Below are positions 45,940 through 58,838 of a DNA stretch of 64,000 nucleotides, one piece after another. A program made the position numbers and the translations under genes. This stretch comes from Gimesia aquarii (GTDB taxonomy: Bacteria; Planctomycetota; Planctomycetia; Planctomycetales; Planctomycetaceae). The stretch covers positions 558,001-622,000 of the forward strand of contig NZ_CP037920.1 in NCBI RefSeq assembly GCF_007748195.1, written 5' to 3'. Each line of letters opens with the position of its first letter. Within the stretch, counting starts at the first letter, position 1. The notes beneath the pieces are model-generated. The model saw nothing but the letters and a program-made list of their open reading frames with translations. It was not told where the DNA came from and made no database searches.

Positions 45940-48900
45940 TCAACTTGACTTCAACTCATCATCAAATGGGTTGGGGCTGGGGGGTGTGTTTTCCATAGGA
46001 GCTTCAACCCCACCTTCACTACTGAATTCAGCAGCATCTTGACCACCACCTAGTGGGATGTCCTCCTGACCGCCACCCAATGGTACCGGTTTGTCAGGCT
46101 GGACTTCATTCAACAGGCTCATACGAGCTGCCAGAATCCGTTCTTTTTCTGCCTTTAATTCTTCTAACGCCTCTGGGCGAATCCGAACTTCAGCAGTCTG
46201 GTGTTGATAGAAACCTGTTCCCGCTGGTACCAGGTGACCTAAAATGACATTTTCTTTTAAGCCTACAAGGTAGTCAACGCGACCACCAAGTGCAGCTTCG
46301 GTAAGTACCTTCGTTGTTTCCTGGAAGCTGGCTGCCGAGATGAAGCTTTCACTTTGCACTGATGCTTTCGTAATACCAAGGAGCTGCGAACTGGCAGACG
46401 CTGGCTTAGGTTTTGTAAAACTGGCTGGAGCCTGTCCGGCAAGTTCCACTTGTGCATTTACTTCTTCAATGGTTGAGAGTGGCACCAGGTCATCTGGCTG
46501 GAAGTCAGTGTCACCAGAGTCAACCACTTTCACACAAGCAATGGTTTCTTCATTGATCTTCTGGAAAGTCAGTTTATCGAGCACAATTCCCGGCAACAAG
46601 TTCGTATCGCCCACATCTTCGACAAGTACTTTGCTTAACATGCGGGAAATAATGATTTCCAGATGCTTGTCATCAATTGTCACACGTTGAGCACGGTACA
46701 CATTTTGAATTTCGTGCAGCAGGTATTGCTGAACGGCTTCGGTTCCACTGACACGCAAAATATCGTGTGGAACAAGCGGGCCACGAACCAAAGCATCGCC
46801 GGCTTTTACGAGGTCGCCGGCATGGACTAATAAGTGCTTACCGTGGGGAATCACGTGTTCGACTTCGGTTCCATCTTCGCCGCGAACAATCACAATTCGC
46901 TTGCCGCGTTTCTTCTCAGGCACAAATTCGACTTCACCATCGATTTCCGCCAAAACGGATGGATCTTTGGGGCGACGTGCTTCAAACAGCTCAGTCACAC
47001 GAGGCAGACCACCAGTAATGTCTTGAGTACCCGAAGATTCACGTGGGTTTTTAGCGACGACAGTACCTGCGGTAATTTGTTGTCCTTCTTCCACTTCAAG
47101 GCTTGCCTTTTCAGGAAGATAATAGAAGTCCAAAATCTTGCCTGTACCATCTTCGATGATAATCTGCGGATGCAATTCGCCTTTATGCTCAATTATAGAA
47201 CGACGAATGTGACCACTGGGGTCTTTGTCAGTTCGAATGGTTTTGCCTTCGACACACTCTTCAAATCGAACACGCCCGCCTACTTCCGCCAGAATGGAAA
47301 TCGAGTGTGGGTCCCATTGACAGATGACTTGACCTTCATCAAGCTCGTCACCTTCATTCACCATCAGAGTCGCACCGTTAGGAATGGTATAACGTTCCAA
47401 TTCACGACCTTTAGGATCGTTAATCACCACTTCACCATTTCGCGTCAGCACCACGCTCAGACCTTCGCTATTCACAACCGATCGAATACGGGCGAATGTC
47501 GCTTTACCGGAACGACGCGTGCGGATTTCGTTTTCTTCCACTTCACGAGAAGCTGTTCCACCAATGTGGAAGGTACGCATTGTCAACTGAGTTCCAGGTT
47601 CACCCACACTTTGTGCGGCGATGATTCCCACTGCCAGGCCTTCTTCTACGAGTGAGCCTGTGGAGAGGTCCATACCGTAACAGAGTCGGCAGATACCTAA
47701 TGAGGATTCACAAGTCATCGGGCTGCGAACCTGAATTTTTTCCAGCCCCATTTCTTCAATGCGACGGGCAATGTCCACAGTAATCAGTTCATTTTCTCGT
47801 ACGATCACTTCGTCGGTAATTGGGTCGACGATATTGGTACGACTGACACGACCACGAATCGCGTCGGTCAAACTCATTTCGACTTTTTCACCTCGATAGA
47901 CAACTCCACGAGTCATGCCTTGAGCAGTACCACAATCATGTTCTGTGACAACCACGTTTTGACAAATGTCGGCGAGTTTACGAGTAAGGTAACCACTATC
48001 GGCGGTTTTCAATGCTGTGTCAGCCAGTCCTTTACGTGCACCGTGAGTCGAGCTGAAATATTCCAGAACGGTCAGCCCTTCACGGAAATTCGCCTTAATG
48101 GGAGTTTCGATGATCTCACCACTCGGCTTGGCCATCAGTCCACGCATACCACCCAATTGGCGCATCTGTTCGATACCACCACGGGCACCAGAATTCGACA
48201 TCAGGTAAATGGGGTTCACATAGCGACCTTCGTCCCGATAATCATTTTCCAGTTCATGCATCATGGAATTCGTGATTAATTCACGTGCGTGTGTCCAGGT
48301 ATCAAGAACCTGGTTATAGCGTTCTTCTGATGTAATCAAACCACGCTCATAAAGCTTGGTTTTTTGCAGTACCGTTTTTTCTGAGTCGGAAATCACTTTT
48401 GCTTTGTTGGGTGCTGTTTTCAAATCGCTTGTTGCAAAAGAAAGACCACTCAACGTTGATTCCCGGAAACCGGTTTCCTTCATTTTGTCGAGCAGGTTAA
48501 TCGTTTCGCGTCGACCCAATTCCAGATAGCAGTCAGAAATCACATTTGAAAGATCACGACCTTTCATGGTCAGGTTATAGAAGGCCATTTTCTTAGGCAG
48601 GATGTCGTTGAAAATAACGCGTCCTACCGTCGTTTCAATTAAACCTCCCATTTTATAATTATCGGCGCCATCCCCTTTGATCCGTCGATCCGAGGGCATG
48701 CGCACTTTGATAATTGCGTGTCGATCTAATTTACCTTGCTGGAATCCAGCATGCACTTCACCCACACTGGAGAAGATCATCCCTTCTCCACGTCGCTCCG
48801 TTTTCTTTAGCGTAAGGTAGTAGCAACCCATCACGATATCCTGCGAAGGACGAATAATCGGTGCTCCATCGGAAGGACTAAAGATATTATTCGTTGCCAG

Positions 48901-50346
48901 CATCAATGTCGTTGCTTCTACCTGCGCTTCAATCGACAATGGCAAGTGGACCGCCATCTGGTCACCGTCAAAGTCGGCATTGAATCCGGTACAAACAAGA
49001 GGGTGGATTCGAATGGCATTACCTTCAACAAGGATCGGCTCAAATGCCTGAATTCCCATACGGTGTAAAGTGGGAGCGCGGTTTAGAAGCACGGGATGGT
49101 TCTGAATCACTTCATCCAGAATATCCCACACATCTTCATCTTTGCGTTCCAGCATTCTTTTGGCCGACTTGATCGTGTCAGCGTGACCGCTGTCTTTCAA
49201 ACGACGGATGATAAATGGCTGAAAGAGTTCTAATGCGATTTTCTTGGGAAGTCCACATTGGTGAAGCTTCAGCTCAGGACCAACCACAATCACACTTCGT
49301 GCCGAGTAGTCGACACGTTTTCCGAGCAGGTTTTCGCGGAAACGCCCTTGCTTTCCCTTGATCATATCGGTCAGGGATTTCAGTGGACGGTTAGAGGAAC
49401 CAAGTACAGGGCGCTTACAGCGGTTGTTGTCAAATAAGGCATCGACAGACTGCTGCAACATTCGTTTTTCATTACGAACGATGACTTCGGGAGCATTTAA
49501 ATCAACCAGTTTTTTTAATCGATTGTTTCGATTAATAATTCTTCGATAAAGGTCGTTTAAGTCACTGGTTGCAAAGTTACCTGAGTCCAGAAGAACCAGC
49601 GGACGCAAGTCTGGCGGAATCACCGGAATCACTTCCAGGACCATCCATTCCGGTCGGTTGTCACTATCCCGTAAGGACTCAACAATTTTCAAGCGCTTGA
49701 TATAGTCTTTGCGTTTCTGTTGACTCGCAGTTTCAAACAGGTCTTTACGAAGCTGCTCTGAAAGCTCTACGAGGTTCAGATTCATAAGAAGTTTTTTGAT
49801 GGCCTCTGCACCCATCTCGATTTCAAACGCACCAGGTCCGTACTTGGCCTGATTCTGGCGCGCTTCTTCCTCAGTCATGGTCTGACACATTTCCAGAGGA
49901 GTATCGCCTGGATCGGTGACAACATAGTCCTGGAAATAGACCACCTTTTCCAAAGAGGTGGTTTTCATATTCAATAACGCACCCAATCGGCTGGGCATCG
50001 ATTTGAAGAACCAGATGTGGACGATGGGCGCTGCTAATTCAATATGCCCCATACGTTTTCTACGAACGCGGCTGTGAGTCACTTTGACGCCACAACGGTC
50101 GCAAATCATGCCTTTGTATTTCATCCCACGGTATTTACCACAAGCACATTCCCAGTCCTTTTCAGGTCCGAAAATTCGCTCACAGAATAAACCGTCGCGT
50201 TCTGGTCGGTATGTTCGATAATTGATCGTTTCTGGCTTTTTGACTTCGCCAAAAGACCAGCTCCGAATATCGTGTGGACTGGCCAAACCAATTTTTACTG
50301 AACCGTAATCGTTAATTCGCTCGTAAGCGGTCTGTGCAACACTCAC
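45940..50346 (-). CDS. rpoC: RNA polymerase beta' subunit
   Basis: 1468 residues from a GTG at 50346, with AGGAG eight bases upstream. The N-terminal zinc finger ([20 protein letters not shown]), the catalytic [12 protein letters not shown] with the three magnesium-binding Asp, the bridge helix/trigger loop region and the second zinc site ([13 protein letters not shown]) are present. The C-terminus adds PLGGGQ repeats ([16 protein letters not shown]) and an acidic tail. It forms the polymerase active site with RpoB, 98 bp upstream. Confidence 0.97.
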   Translation of the reverse strand: MSVAQTAYERINDYGSVKIGLASPHDIRSWSFGEVKKPETINYRTYRPERDGLFCERIFGPEKDWECACGKYRGMKYKGMICDRCGVKVTHSRVRRKRMGHIELAAPIVHIWFFKSMPSRLGALLNMKTTSLEKVVYFQDYVVTDPGDTPLEMCQTMTEEEARQNQAKYGPGAFEIEMGAEAIKKLLMNLNLVELSEQLRKDLFETASQQKRKDYIKRLKIVESLRDSDNRPEWMVLEVIPVIPPDLRPLVLLDSGNFATSDLNDLYRRIINRNNRLKKLVDLNAPEVIVRNEKRMLQQSVDALFDNNRCKRPVLGSSNRPLKSLTDMIKGKQGRFRENLLGKRVDYSARSVIVVGPELKLHQCGLPKKIALELFQPFIIRRLKDSGHADTIKSAKRMLERKDEDVWDILDEVIQNHPVLLNRAPTLHRMGIQAFEPILVEGNAIRIHPLVCTGFNADFDGDQMAVHLPLSIEAQVEATTLMLATNNIFSPSDGAPIIRPSQDIVMGCYYLTLKKTERRGEGMIFSSVGEVHAGFQQGKLDRHAIIKVRMPSDRRIKGDGADNYKMGGLIETTVGRVIFNDILPKKMAFYNLTMKGRDLSNVISDCYLELGRRETINLLDKMKETGFRESTLSGLSFATSDLKTAPNKAKVISDSEKTVLQKTKLYERGLITSEERYNQVLDTWTHARELITNSMMHELENDYRDEGRYVNPIYLMSNSGARGGIEQMRQLGGMRGLMAKPSGEIIETPIKANFREGLTVLEYFSSTHGARKGLADTALKTADSGYLTRKLADICQNVVVTEHDCGTAQGMTRGVVYRGEKVEMSLTDAIRGRVSRTNIVDPITDEVIVRENELITVDIARRIEEMGLEKIQVRSPMTCESSLGICRLCYGMDLSTGSLVEEGLAVGIIAAQSVGEPGTQLTMRTFHIGGTASREVEENEIRTRRSGKATFARIRSVVNSEGLSVVLTRNGEVVINDPKGRELERYTIPNGATLMVNEGDELDEGQVICQWDPHSISILAEVGGRVRFEECVEGKTIRTDKDPSGHIRRSIIEHKGELHPQIIIEDGTGKILDFYYLPEKASLEVEEGQQITAGTVVAKNPRESSGTQDITGGLPRVTELFEARRPKDPSVLAEIDGEVEFVPEKKRGKRIVIVRGEDGTEVEHVIPHGKHLLVHAGDLVKAGDALVRGPLVPHDILRVSGTEAVQQYLLHEIQNVYRAQRVTIDDKHLEIIISRMLSKVLVEDVGDTNLLPGIVLDKLTFQKINEETIACVKVVDSGDTDFQPDDLVPLSTIEEVNAQVELAGQAPASFTKPKPASASSQLLGITKASVQSESFISAASFQETTKVLTEAALGGRVDYLVGLKENVILGHLVPAGTGFYQHQTAEVRIRPEALEELKAEKERILAARMSLLNEVQPDKPVPLGGGQEDIPLGGGQDAAEFSSEGGVEAPMENTPPSPNPFDDELKSS

Positions 50347-50444
50347 TGTGCACGCTCCTTATTTTCTGAACTAATTATGATCAGACATTGATCCTGAAAA
50401 CGAACTCTTTACCTTTGATACACCACTCCCTTTGTCGCAAGGTA

Positions 50445-53400
50445 TCAAGCGGGATTCTTTTCCAGTTGTAGATTCAAACCAAGTCCACGAATTTCATTGT
50501 TTAGTACGTCAAAGCTTGCTGGCGTACCGGCCTCTAATGTGTTCTCACCATTTACCATGGATTCATAAATCTTTGTACGACCTTCTACATCATCGCTCTT
50601 CACTGTCAGCAACTCTTGTAGAATATAGGCAGCACCATAGGCTTCCAGTGCCCACACTTCCATTTCTCCAAATCGCTGACCACCAAATCGTGCTTTTCCA
50701 CCCAATGGCTGTTGTGTAATCAACGAATAAGGACCTGTCGAACGAGCGTGAACTTTATCATCCACGAGGTGATGTAGTTTCAACATATAAATCTGCCCGA
50801 CTGTCGTTTTCTGTTCGTATGGTTCACCCGTACGACCATCATAGAGCTGTGCCTTACCGTCATCAGGCAGTCCAGCCGTATCTAAATACTCATGGATTTT
50901 TGATTCCATTGCACCGTCAAACACGGGGCAAACAGCACGGAACCCATGCTTTTGTGCTGCCCAGCCTAAGTGGGTTTCAAGAATTTGTCCTACATTCATG
51001 CGGCTGGGAACACCTAACGGATTCAACATAATGTCGATGGGTGTACCATCTTCAGTAAATGGCATGTCTTCAATGGGTAATACTTTTGAAATCACACCCT
51101 TATTACCGTGACGTCCCGCCATTTTGTCACCGACAGAAATTTGTCGTTTTGAAGCAACATACACCTTCACCATTTGCAGCACGCCGTTTGGCAATTCCTC
51201 GCCACGTTTCATGCTGTTTACTCTTTGGTCACAGGTGTCGATGACATCTTCAAGATTAGGCCATGACTCTTCAATCACCGCACGACAGTCAGCTTTTTTC
51301 TGTGGGCTGCGAATATCAAGATTATCAAGATGTGTCAAGAAATCATGGGCGTATTGAGAAATGAACTTGTCTTCTGTAATCTCACGAATTTTACGTCCAT
51401 CATCGTCAACCAGAGGTTGCCCCAATGCAGATTCAAAGGCTTTCAAGAATTCGCGAAACGCAGCTGCAATTTCCTGGTCACCCTGTTCTTCGACTTGCTT
51501 GAGTTCTTCATCATATTTTTTGCGTTCATAGTCGGAAAGGCTCATCCGACGAGCAAATTTCTCAGTATGAATGACGATGCCTTCAACACCACTGGATGCT
51601 TCCAGCGATTCATTCTTCACATCTTCCCCTGCACGCCCAAAGATGGCATGCAGCAGTTTTTCTTCTGGAGTTAGTTCTGCTTTCGCCTTGGGAGATACTT
51701 TCCCGACAAGAATGTCTCCCTGGCGAACACGGGTTCCTACTTTGATGATCCCGTCTTCACCAATGTGCCTTAATGCTTTTTCGCTGACGTTGGGAATATC
51801 ACGCGTAAATTCTTCGCGTCCCAGCTTGGTCTCACGAATTTCGACATCAAATTCATCGATATGAATTGATGTGTAGACATCTTCTTTCACAAGACGTTCA
51901 GAAAGAATAATCGCGTCTTCGTAGTTATATCCATCCCATGACATGAAGCCAACCAGCACATTTCGTCCCAATGAGAGCATACCGTCTGCCGCTGCAGCAC
52001 TGTGACACAGGATCTCGCCTTTTTTCACCGAATCTCCCACGCTGACCGCAGGAGTCTGATTCAAACAGGTTCGTTCATTAAGACCTTCGTATTTTCGCAA
52101 ATAGTACTTCTTGCCAGCGACTTCAACAACGTTTCCGTCAACATAAGTTACTTTTCCTGCTTTCTCAGCCCGGATTACCATACCTGAGTTCTGGGCAACA
52201 GCGAGTTCCATCCCAGTACCAACCAAGGGTGGCTCTGCGATCAATAAAGGTACGGCCTGGCGTTGCATGTTGGAACCCATCAACGCGCGGTTGGCATCGT
52301 CGTGCTCAAGGAAGGGAATCAGTCCTGCAGAAATTCCTACCATTTGTGCGGGATCGACATCGATGTAATCCACATCGTTGCCAGAGATCCATACCACGTC
52401 ATCACGGAATCGTGCCATCACACGATCTTCAGCAAATTTTCCATTTTCTACCGGGGTGTCTGCAGGGGCGACATGCACTTCAGCTTCCTCATCAGCACGC
52501 ATCCAGTGTACTTCATCGGTGAGCTTCCCCTTTTTGACATATCGATAAGGTGTGACCAGAAATCCGTAATCATCCACTTTTGAGAAAATACTCAAACTGG
52601 AAATCAAACCAATGTTGGTACCTTCAGGAGTTTCAATCGGGCAAATTCGCCCGTAGTGTGAAATATGTACATCGCGAACTTCAAAGCCGGCACGTTTACG
52701 GTTCAAACCACCAGGCCCCAAGGCACTCAAGCGGCGTTCGTGGGTTAACATCGACAGCGGATTCGTCTGGTCAACCACCTGTGACAATTCACTACGACCA
52801 AAGAAGAAGTCAATTGCCGCGGAAACGCTTTTCGGATTGATCAGTGTTCGCGGAGACATTTCTTCAACGTCTTTTTGCGTCATACGTTCTTGTACGGTAC
52901 GACGGAGTTTCAGGAAGCCTTTGCGAATTTCATCGGCCGCTAGTTCATCAATCGTACGTAAGCGTCTGTTACCCAGGTTGTCGATGTCATCAACGTAAGC
53001 GGTACTGTCGCCAATACGTAATCGAACCAGATAGCGTATTGAATTGATAAAGTCTTCCGCACGTAATGTCATCTCAGTATCGGGAACATCCTGCTTGAAC
53101 TTCCGATTAATTCTGAAGCGTCCCACACGTCCCAGACGATAGCGGTTAACGTCAAAGAATTTCTCACGGAACAGATCAATGGCACGTTCTAACTGAGGTG
53201 GGTTACCAGGACGCAAGCGTGAATAGATACGCAGTAATGCTTCTTCATGCGTCGAAGTGGGGTCTTCGGCAATACTTTGCAGAACGAGAAGATCATTGAC
53301 ATCTGAAACAACTTCCACGGTTTTCAAACCTGTATCGCAGATCTCTTCAATTAACTCTTCTGTAATTGTTCCGCAACAATCCAGGATGATTTCGCCACAG

Positions 53401-54161
53401 CGTTCATGGCCAGCAGGATAAACGACGTCTTCTGCAACAATTTTTCCAACGAGTTTCTGTGCGGAGGCACCCTTGGAAATCTTTTCTGATTTGGTGTCAT
53501 AAAACAGTTTGACCAAATCTGTGTCAGACGAATAATCTTTTGACATCGCTCGCAGGAGAGTCATGGCTGAGAATTTACCACTCTGGTCAATACGCACTCC
53601 CAAAGTGTCTTTTTTGCCGACAACCAATTCGATCCAACTACCGCGCTCTGGAATCACGCGGCAAGAATATTCTTTCTTCTCACCAGGTTCTGAGCTGAGC
53701 ACAAAATCGACGCCGGGTGAACGGTGCAATTGACTCACAATACAACGTTCTGCACCATTGATAATAAATTCACCGCCACCAATCATGACTGGCAAATCAC
53801 CAAGATAGACTTCTTCTTCGATCGGTTGCTCTTTTACCAGACGCAACCAAACTCGGAAAGGTCGACCATAGGTTAATCGCAACTGGCGACATTCTGTCGG
53901 AGTATAACGTGGTTTCCCCAACTCATATTTGACGTACTCTAGTTGGTACTGTCCCTGGTAACTTTCTATGGGGAACACTTCACGCAATATCTCTTCAAGT
54001 CCCTGATTCTTTCGCTCGCGAGGCGATTTATCAGCCTGAAGGAATTTTGCATATGAAGAGGTCTGAATCTGCGTGAGATCAGACAGTTCAAAACTATGCT
54101 CAATCTTACCAAAGTTAATCACAGATTGAGTGGGGATCGTTCGCTGTGCTGGAATCGGCAT
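50445..54161 (-). CDS. rpoB: RNA polymerase beta subunit
   Basis: 1238 residues. Recognisable parts: [24 protein letters not shown] in split form (rifampicin pocket), [63 protein letters not shown] in split form, and [20 protein letters not shown] near the end. It forms the second large polymerase subunit. The ATG at 54161 has only a weak ribosome site. It follows rplL after a 537-bp spacer that holds a terminator-like element. Confidence 0.97.
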   Translation of the reverse strand: MPIPAQRTIPTQSVINFGKIEHSFELSDLTQIQTSSYAKFLQADKSPRERKNQGLEEILREVFPIESYQGQYQLEYVKYELGKPRYTPTECRQLRLTYGRPFRVWLRLVKEQPIEEEVYLGDLPVMIGGGEFIINGAERCIVSQLHRSPGVDFVLSSEPGEKKEYSCRVIPERGSWIELVVGKKDTLGVRIDQSGKFSAMTLLRAMSKDYSSDTDLVKLFYDTKSEKISKGASAQKLVGKIVAEDVVYPAGHERCGEIILDCCGTITEELIEEICDTGLKTVEVVSDVNDLLVLQSIAEDPTSTHEEALLRIYSRLRPGNPPQLERAIDLFREKFFDVNRYRLGRVGRFRINRKFKQDVPDTEMTLRAEDFINSIRYLVRLRIGDSTAYVDDIDNLGNRRLRTIDELAADEIRKGFLKLRRTVQERMTQKDVEEMSPRTLINPKSVSAAIDFFFGRSELSQVVDQTNPLSMLTHERRLSALGPGGLNRKRAGFEVRDVHISHYGRICPIETPEGTNIGLISSLSIFSKVDDYGFLVTPYRYVKKGKLTDEVHWMRADEEAEVHVAPADTPVENGKFAEDRVMARFRDDVVWISGNDVDYIDVDPAQMVGISAGLIPFLEHDDANRALMGSNMQRQAVPLLIAEPPLVGTGMELAVAQNSGMVIRAEKAGKVTYVDGNVVEVAGKKYYLRKYEGLNERTCLNQTPAVSVGDSVKKGEILCHSAAAADGMLSLGRNVLVGFMSWDGYNYEDAIILSERLVKEDVYTSIHIDEFDVEIRETKLGREEFTRDIPNVSEKALRHIGEDGIIKVGTRVRQGDILVGKVSPKAKAELTPEEKLLHAIFGRAGEDVKNESLEASSGVEGIVIHTEKFARRMSLSDYERKKYDEELKQVEEQGDQEIAAAFREFLKAFESALGQPLVDDDGRKIREITEDKFISQYAHDFLTHLDNLDIRSPQKKADCRAVIEESWPNLEDVIDTCDQRVNSMKRGEELPNGVLQMVKVYVASKRQISVGDKMAGRHGNKGVISKVLPIEDMPFTEDGTPIDIMLNPLGVPSRMNVGQILETHLGWAAQKHGFRAVCPVFDGAMESKIHEYLDTAGLPDDGKAQLYDGRTGEPYEQKTTVGQIYMLKLHHLVDDKVHARSTGPYSLITQQPLGGKARFGGQRFGEMEVWALEAYGAAYILQELLTVKSDDVEGRTKIYESMVNGENTLEAGTPASFDVLNNEIRGLGLNLQLEKNPA

Positions 54162-54596
54162 TAAGATGATCTTTTCTACTTACCTGGTGCCAGATGTGGA
54201 AATGCCCTGCCCAAGTAATTTTGTTGACCTGACAGAGCACCAACCAAGAATAGCGGGGAACAGCAGCGCGTACCTTGAGAGAGTACAGGCCACGGGGCTG
54301 TATTAAAAGCGAATTGCTCGACTAATTCAAAGCCTGATAAATCGCTCAATACTACTTTGCTATTCAAAAGAGAGTACAATGAGTCGATTGCTTAGACCAA
54401 ATGGGACTGAAAACGCTAACTGATCGAAGCAGATAAACTTACGAAAACAAACATTAAGCGGTACATGCAATCAAAAAACAATGCTCTAAGTAAGAATGAC
54501 GCTGGAAGCCATTCCCAATCTGCGCGATCTAACAAAACCGAGCAGCACCCAAGAGCTTATTCTAAACGCATTTTTAGAACACTTCAATTGCACGCA
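54162..54596. other. Leader region before rpoB
   Basis: About 435 bp between the branched element downstream of rplL and rpoB. No coding frame, RNA gene or secure promoter was recognised, but rpoB must be transcribed through or from here. Confidence 0.5.
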
Positions 54597-54684
54597 GAAA
54601 AAAAACCGAATTACTGGTATTTTATCCAGTATTGACCAGCCTGTACTGAGTTAATTCTCAGCACAGACCGAGTCATTTCGGTTT
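54597..54684 (-). terminator. Branched terminator-like RNA element between rplL and rpoB
   Basis: On the minus strand an outer stem (AAACCGAA 54683-54676 with TTCGGTTT 54609-54602) encloses two inner hairpins: CTGTGCTGAG/CTCAGTACAG (54665-54656 with 54649-54640) and TACTGG/CCAGTA (54630-54625 with 54616-54611). This makes a three-way junction followed by a T-run. It lies 15 bp past the rplL stop. It could end or attenuate rplKAJL transcription before rpoB; a regulated, partial terminator is a fair guess. Confidence 0.65.
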
Positions 54685-54698
54685 CTTTTGAAAACCAC

Positions 54699-55115
54699 TT
54701 ACTTCACCTCAGCAGTACCACCTGCTTCTTCGACTTCTTTGGCCAAAGCTTCGGCATCTTCTTTTGAGACACCTTCTTTAAGTGGCTTGGGAGCCCCTTC
54801 AACCAGCTCTTTGGCTTCTTTCAGACCAAGCCCAGTTGCGCCACGAACGACTTTAATGACAGGGATCTTGTTGTCACCAAAGCCAGTCAAAATGACATCG
54901 AACTCGGTTTTTTCTGCTGCAGCTTCTCCGCCGCCACCAGCGCCACCATCACCTGGCGCTACCATCACAGCGCCACCGGCGGCAGCCTTAATGCCGTGTA
55001 CTTCGTCAAGGTAATCAGCCAGTTCTTTAGCCTGGAGCAAAGTCAATCCAGCAATTTTGTCGCCCAGTTCTTTGGTTTCAGCACCAAATTCAGTTGTTGC
55101 TTCGGCTGTCGCCAT
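54699..55115 (-). CDS. rplL: Ribosomal protein L7/L12
   Basis: 138 residues from the ATG at 55115 (AAAGGAAAG upstream); a 19-codon extension in frame is rejected. The N-terminal dimerisation part, an Ala/Gly-rich hinge ([18 protein letters not shown]) and the C-terminal domain ([20 protein letters not shown], then [20 protein letters not shown]) are all present. L12 forms the stalk that recruits elongation factors. The branched element follows. Confidence 0.96.
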   Translation of the reverse strand: MATAEATTEFGAETKELGDKIAGLTLLQAKELADYLDEVHGIKAAAGGAVMVAPGDGGAGGGGEAAAEKTEFDVILTGFGDNKIPVIKVVRGATGLGLKEAKELVEGAPKPLKEGVSKEDAEALAKEVEEAGGTAEVK

Positions 55116-55249
55116 CTTCTCTTTCCTTTCGCACGAATGCGTAAAATAAAATCTCGCATAGCAGTAAATCAAATCAACGCCACACTATTTCAGTAGCAGT
55201 TGTTACAAATTTCAACACTCAAATCAAAAGCGATCAGACAACTTTTCGC

Positions 55250-55768
55250 TTAAGATTCTTCCCCCTCGGAGATTGTCTTAATCTGTCCGGCAAGAGTGCC
55301 AGCAGGACCCAAAAGTGCGCCTGCCAACTGTGCACCAGGCCCAAGGGCACGGGACACAATCTCGCCAATCAATTCCATTCGACCAGGGCTTTTACTTAAT
55401 TTTTCAACATCATCCGACGTGAGCGAAGTTCCTTCTGTTGATCCACCCTTGATAGTGAGATCTTCTATTTCTTCTGCCCACTTGGCCATTTCTTTTGAGA
55501 GAGCCACAATATCCTCGCCACCCCAGACAAGTGTCGAAGGACCCTGTAAGCTCTCTTCCATCCCTTCCACACCAGCGTTCGCGAACGCGCGACGTGCCAG
55601 TGAGTTTTTGACCGTTAAGGCTGCAATCCCTTTTTCATGCAATTTGAGACGAAAATTGTTATCAGTAATTGCATCCAACTTTGCAGAATCTACGACGACA
55701 AAATCTCGAGTTTCTCCAATTCGAGATTCTATCTCAGAGATGATCATTTCTTTTACAAATTTACTCAT
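55250..55768 (-). CDS. rplJ: Ribosomal protein L10
   Basis: 172 residues. MSKFVKEMIISEIESRIGET and LHEKGIAALTVKNSLARRAF open the stalk-base domain, and GPGAQLAGALLGPAGTLAGQ with IKTISEGEES closes it. L10 anchors L12 and in E. coli L10-L12 represses its own translation. The leader before it is only 86 bp. Confidence 0.95.
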   Translation of the reverse strand: MSKFVKEMIISEIESRIGETRDFVVVDSAKLDAITDNNFRLKLHEKGIAALTVKNSLARRAFANAGVEGMEESLQGPSTLVWGGEDIVALSKEMAKWAEEIEDLTIKGGSTEGTSLTSDDVEKLSKSPGRMELIGEIVSRALGPGAQLAGALLGPAGTLAGQIKTISEGEES

Positions 55769-55855
55769 TAGATCTCTTTCAGCTCATCGAATGCCGAAAA
55801 TAATAGTTTCAATTGATTTATGTATCTAAAAATGAATCAGGATTCATTGACAGTT

Positions 55856-56560
55856 TTAGACGGCAATACCGATTCCAGGACTCATTGTCGCAGAAACCGT
55901 AATCGTTCGCACGTATGCCCCTTTGACTGAAGAAGGACGTAGTGATTCTATATACTTCAACATTGCCTGAATATTTTCTACTAGTTGATTTCCTTCGAAT
56001 GATATTTTGCCGACGCGACAGTGCACGTTGCCACCTGCATCGACACGAAACTCAACCTTACCTGCCTTGTACTCCTGCACGGCATTGCCTACATCCTGAG
56101 TGACTGTTCCTGCGCGAGGAGAAGGCATTAAACCACGAGGTCCCAAAACACGGCCTAATGGACCTACCACACCCATCATGTCTGGTGTTGCAATGGCCAC
56201 GTCGAATTCAAGCCAGCCATCTTTGATTTTGTCGGCAAGATCTTTACCGCCTACGGCATCAGCCCCTGCTGATTCAGCAGCCTCTAAATTGCTGCCTTGG
56301 GCAAATACAACGACACGTTGTGTTTTACCAATACCATGTGGCAGAATAATGGAACCACGGACAAGTTGATCAGCCTGACGTGGATCAACTCCCAATCGCA
56401 CAGCTAATTCTACTGTCTGGTCCATCTGGATCGGCTTGATCTTAGCGGGGAGACCACTCTCTAATGACTTGAGGGCTTCCACTGCTTCTTCAAGACTGAC
56501 AGAGTCAAGCCCCGCCAGCTTTTCATTGTAAAATTTGGTTCGTTTGGATTGTTTTCCCAT
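55856..56560 (-). CDS. rplA: Ribosomal protein L1
   Basis: 234 residues. [31 protein letters not shown] in split form, [33 protein letters not shown] in split form, and [20 protein letters not shown] identify L1. It forms the mobile stalk that moves deacylated tRNA, and can repress its own operon in E. coli. Confidence 0.97.
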   Translation of the reverse strand: MGKQSKRTKFYNEKLAGLDSVSLEEAVEALKSLESGLPAKIKPIQMDQTVELAVRLGVDPRQADQLVRGSIILPHGIGKTQRVVVFAQGSNLEAAESAGADAVGGKDLADKIKDGWLEFDVAIATPDMMGVVGPLGRVLGPRGLMPSPRAGTVTQDVGNAVQEYKAGKVEFRVDAGGNVHCRVGKISFEGNQLVENIQAMLKYIESLRPSSVKGAYVRTITVSATMSPGIGIAV

Positions 56561-56649
56561 TACTCTTTATCCGAAAAACGGTTGCTATATTGATTTTGCT
56601 CTGCTTAAAGAAGCAGGCTGGAATGACTGCTGTTGTGCAAATAACGAAA

Positions 56650-57075
56650 CTACTTCTCGACATCAAGCCCCATACTACGGGCTGTGCCAGCGATGATTTT
56701 TGCCGCCTGTTCAATGTTTGGTGCATTGAGATCTGCAAATTTTGTTTTTGCGATCTCTTCTAACTGGGCAGTGGTAACAGTTCCCACTTTGTTCATTTTA
56801 GGGTTGCCCGATCCTTTCGCAATTTGAGCCGCCTGTTTTAGTAAAACTGCTGCTGGCGGACTCTTCATGACAAAGTCAAAAGAGCGATCGTTATAGACAC
56901 TGATCACAACCGGAACGGTTGTGCCGGCCATGTCTTTAGTACGTTCATTAAACTGTTGAACAAACTGACCGATATTCACCCCATGCGGTCCCAATGCCGT
57001 ACCGACAGGAGGGGCAGGGGTCGCTTGACCACCGGGAATTTGTACTTTGATTTCTGCAACAAGCTGTTTAGCCAT
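56650..57075 (-). CDS. rplK: Ribosomal protein L11
   Basis: 141 residues. [23 protein letters not shown] in split form, and [20 protein letters not shown], are diagnostic. L11 sits in the GTPase-associated centre and is the target of thiostrepton in other bacteria. It leads the rplKAJL block, following nusG with a 64-bp spacer. Confidence 0.97.
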   Translation of the reverse strand: MAKQLVAEIKVQIPGGQATPAPPVGTALGPHGVNIGQFVQQFNERTKDMAGTTVPVVISVYNDRSFDFVMKSPPAAVLLKQAAQIAKGSGNPKMNKVGTVTTAQLEEIAKTKFADLNAPNIEQAAKIIAGTARSMGLDVEK

Positions 57076-57139
57076 TCAACTGACTTTCAAAACTCTATTA
57101 AACGTGATTCTATTATTAATACGAACTTGAGAAGATTGA

Positions 57140-57724
57140 TCAGACCTTTTCGATCTGCCAGTATTCCAGTTCCGTGGGGGTTGGTCGACTGAAGATTTCA
57201 ATCAGAACAGTCACCTTGCCACTGGCTTCATCAATTCCGTCGATGGTACCTTCAAACCCTTCAAATGTACCATCTTTAATCTTAACAACATCGCCACTCT
57301 GAAAATCCAATTTGATTTTCACAGGTGCTTCTTCTTTTGTCTCTTCCCGTCCCAGCATACGCGAGATTTCATGCTCTTGCATGGGAATCGGTTTGCCTGC
57401 TGATCCAGTGAAATCGCCGACGCCATTTGTGGATCGCACCAGATACCAGCTATCATCATTCAGCTCGACCTGAATCATTAGATAACCAGGATAAAGCTTT
57501 CTCTCAAAAACTCGTTTCTTGCCACCTTTTGTTTCAACAACCTTTTCTGTGGGAATAATGATTTCCCCAAAATACTCTTCAAGTCCGTCTCTTTTAATCC
57601 CTCTGAGTAAAGCTTCCCGAATGGATTTCTCCCGGTTGCTTTGCACTTTCAACACATACCAAAGGCGCTTATCAGAGTCCTCTGTTTTCTCAGAGGTAAC
57701 CTCAGAACCCGAATCATTACTCAT
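57140..57724 (-). CDS. nusG: Transcription elongation/antitermination factor NusG
   Basis: 194 residues. The NGN domain has [20 protein letters not shown] and [31 protein letters not shown] in split form. The KOW domain is [20 protein letters not shown]. NusG clamps the polymerase and couples to S10. It overlaps no neighbour; secE is upstream. AAGG lies seven bases before the ATG. Confidence 0.96.
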   Translation of the reverse strand: MSNDSGSEVTSEKTEDSDKRLWYVLKVQSNREKSIREALLRGIKRDGLEEYFGEIIIPTEKVVETKGGKKRVFERKLYPGYLMIQVELNDDSWYLVRSTNGVGDFTGSAGKPIPMQEHEISRMLGREETKEEAPVKIKLDFQSGDVVKIKDGTFEGFEGTIDGIDEASGKVTVLIEIFSRPTPTELEYWQIEKV

Positions 57725-57902
57725 GAGACACCTTCAACAGGGATCGCTACATCCAGCTACCCTAATTTTCAACTTAAAGTTGAAACCACACTAAAAGAGA
57801 CTTTTACAACAGGAATCGCCCATAATGAGCAGGAATTACAATTTATACAAGAAGCAGAGATCAAAAAACTCCGTAATTTACTGAATGGCAGGCTTCGCTT
57901 TA

Positions 57903-58334
57903 TCAAATCTGAAGAAAACGAATCAGACGGAAGAACCACTGCCAAATTATATCAAATGCCAGCAACAAAAGCGCCAGTAGTACCATAAGTACAATAACTA
58001 CAGCCGTTGATCGCCAGAGCTGATCCCAGGTCGCCCAGGTTACTTTTCCAATCTCGGCTTCTACTGATATCAAAAAATCAGCAAAACGTGGGAAATTAAC
58101 GACACGATAGGCCAGCCAGGTTGAAATCACCACAACAGCGACCGCAATCCCCTTTTGCATTCCCGGAGACATTGCCAATGGTAATGCATTGTAAAGGGAA
58201 TAAGCACCAAAGATGGCAATTGCCACCAGGCCGATTGCAGTCAACTGGCGTACAAGGCGACCTTGGTTCCTTTTATATAGACCGCCACTTACCAAAGTTG
58301 CGGAAAATGCTTGTCCTGTTTTGGATTTAGCCAT
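57903..58334 (-). CDS. secE: Protein translocase subunit SecE
   Basis: 143 residues, longer than the usual 60-130. Two hydrophobic segments (about 30-52 and 58-80) precede the conserved SecE part: EAEIGKVTWATWDQLWRSTA and a last helix VVIVLMVLLALLLLAFDIIW. SecE clamps SecY. The order secE-nusG-rplK is classical. The ATG at 58334 has a weak ribosome site. Confidence 0.93.
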   Translation of the reverse strand: MAKSKTGQAFSATLVSGGLYKRNQGRLVRQLTAIGLVAIAIFGAYSLYNALPLAMSPGMQKGIAVAVVVISTWLAYRVVNFPRFADFLISVEAEIGKVTWATWDQLWRSTAVVIVLMVLLALLLLAFDIIWQWFFRLIRFLQI

Positions 58335-58468
58335 TGGATCAATTTACTAAATAATACAAAGAGTGGAAACGAACGCGAATTCGTCAGACTCTTTTTTTGA
58401 ACTTAAACTTAACAGCAAGGAACTACTACCCTTGCAAATGCTACAGCACCAATTACAAAACAAAAAAA

Positions 58469-58541
58469 CACGGGCGGAGGGACTTGAACCCCCAACCGCT
58501 GGATTTGGAATCCAGTGCTCTGCCAATTGAGCTACACCCGT
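58469..58541 (-). tRNA. trnW: tRNA-Trp (CCA anticodon)
   Basis: 73 nt. A 7-bp acceptor stem (ACGGGTG/CGCCCGT), D arm, anticodon stem CTGGA/TCCAG with loop TTCCAAA, T loop TTCAAGT, discriminator G. No encoded CCA. Seven T follow directly, which may end the upstream transcript. It lies between rpmG and secE, as in many bacteria. Confidence 0.97.
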
Positions 58542-58628
58542 TCAAAACCATGAATTGACCAAACATTTTGACCACCGGAAGCAACCCAAAAATCTGACAC
58601 CAGTCACAAAACCCCGGCCAGCAAGATT

Positions 58629-58784
58629 TTACTTTTTACGGGACTCTTTATGCAAAGTATGACGCCGTAATTTAGGACAGTATTTCATTAGTGAAAGCCG
58701 TTCTGTACCACGCGTCTCTTTACTGACCCGATAATTTCGCATCCCGGTTTCAGTACACTCTAGCCAAACATATTCACGTGCCAT
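58629..58784 (-). CDS. rpmG: Ribosomal protein L33
   Basis: 51 residues from the ATG at 58784 (GAGGG upstream; a 14-codon in-frame extension is rejected). REYVWLECTETGMRNYRVSK and LMKYCPKLRRHTLHKESRKK fit L33. Only two of the four Cys of the zinc form remain (C10 and C35), so it is the zinc-free type. It lies between tuf and tRNA-Trp. Confidence 0.93.
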   Translation of the reverse strand: MAREYVWLECTETGMRNYRVSKETRGTERLSLMKYCPKLRRHTLHKESRKK

Positions 58785-58838
58785 AACAGCCCTCATGCCC
58801 TTATGGGCAATAAATACGAAAACCAACTATAACTTTAA

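Noticed and set aside
54176-54379. Minus-strand 67-codon frame before rpoB
   Set aside because: No ribosome site and no recognisable family; lies in the leader region.
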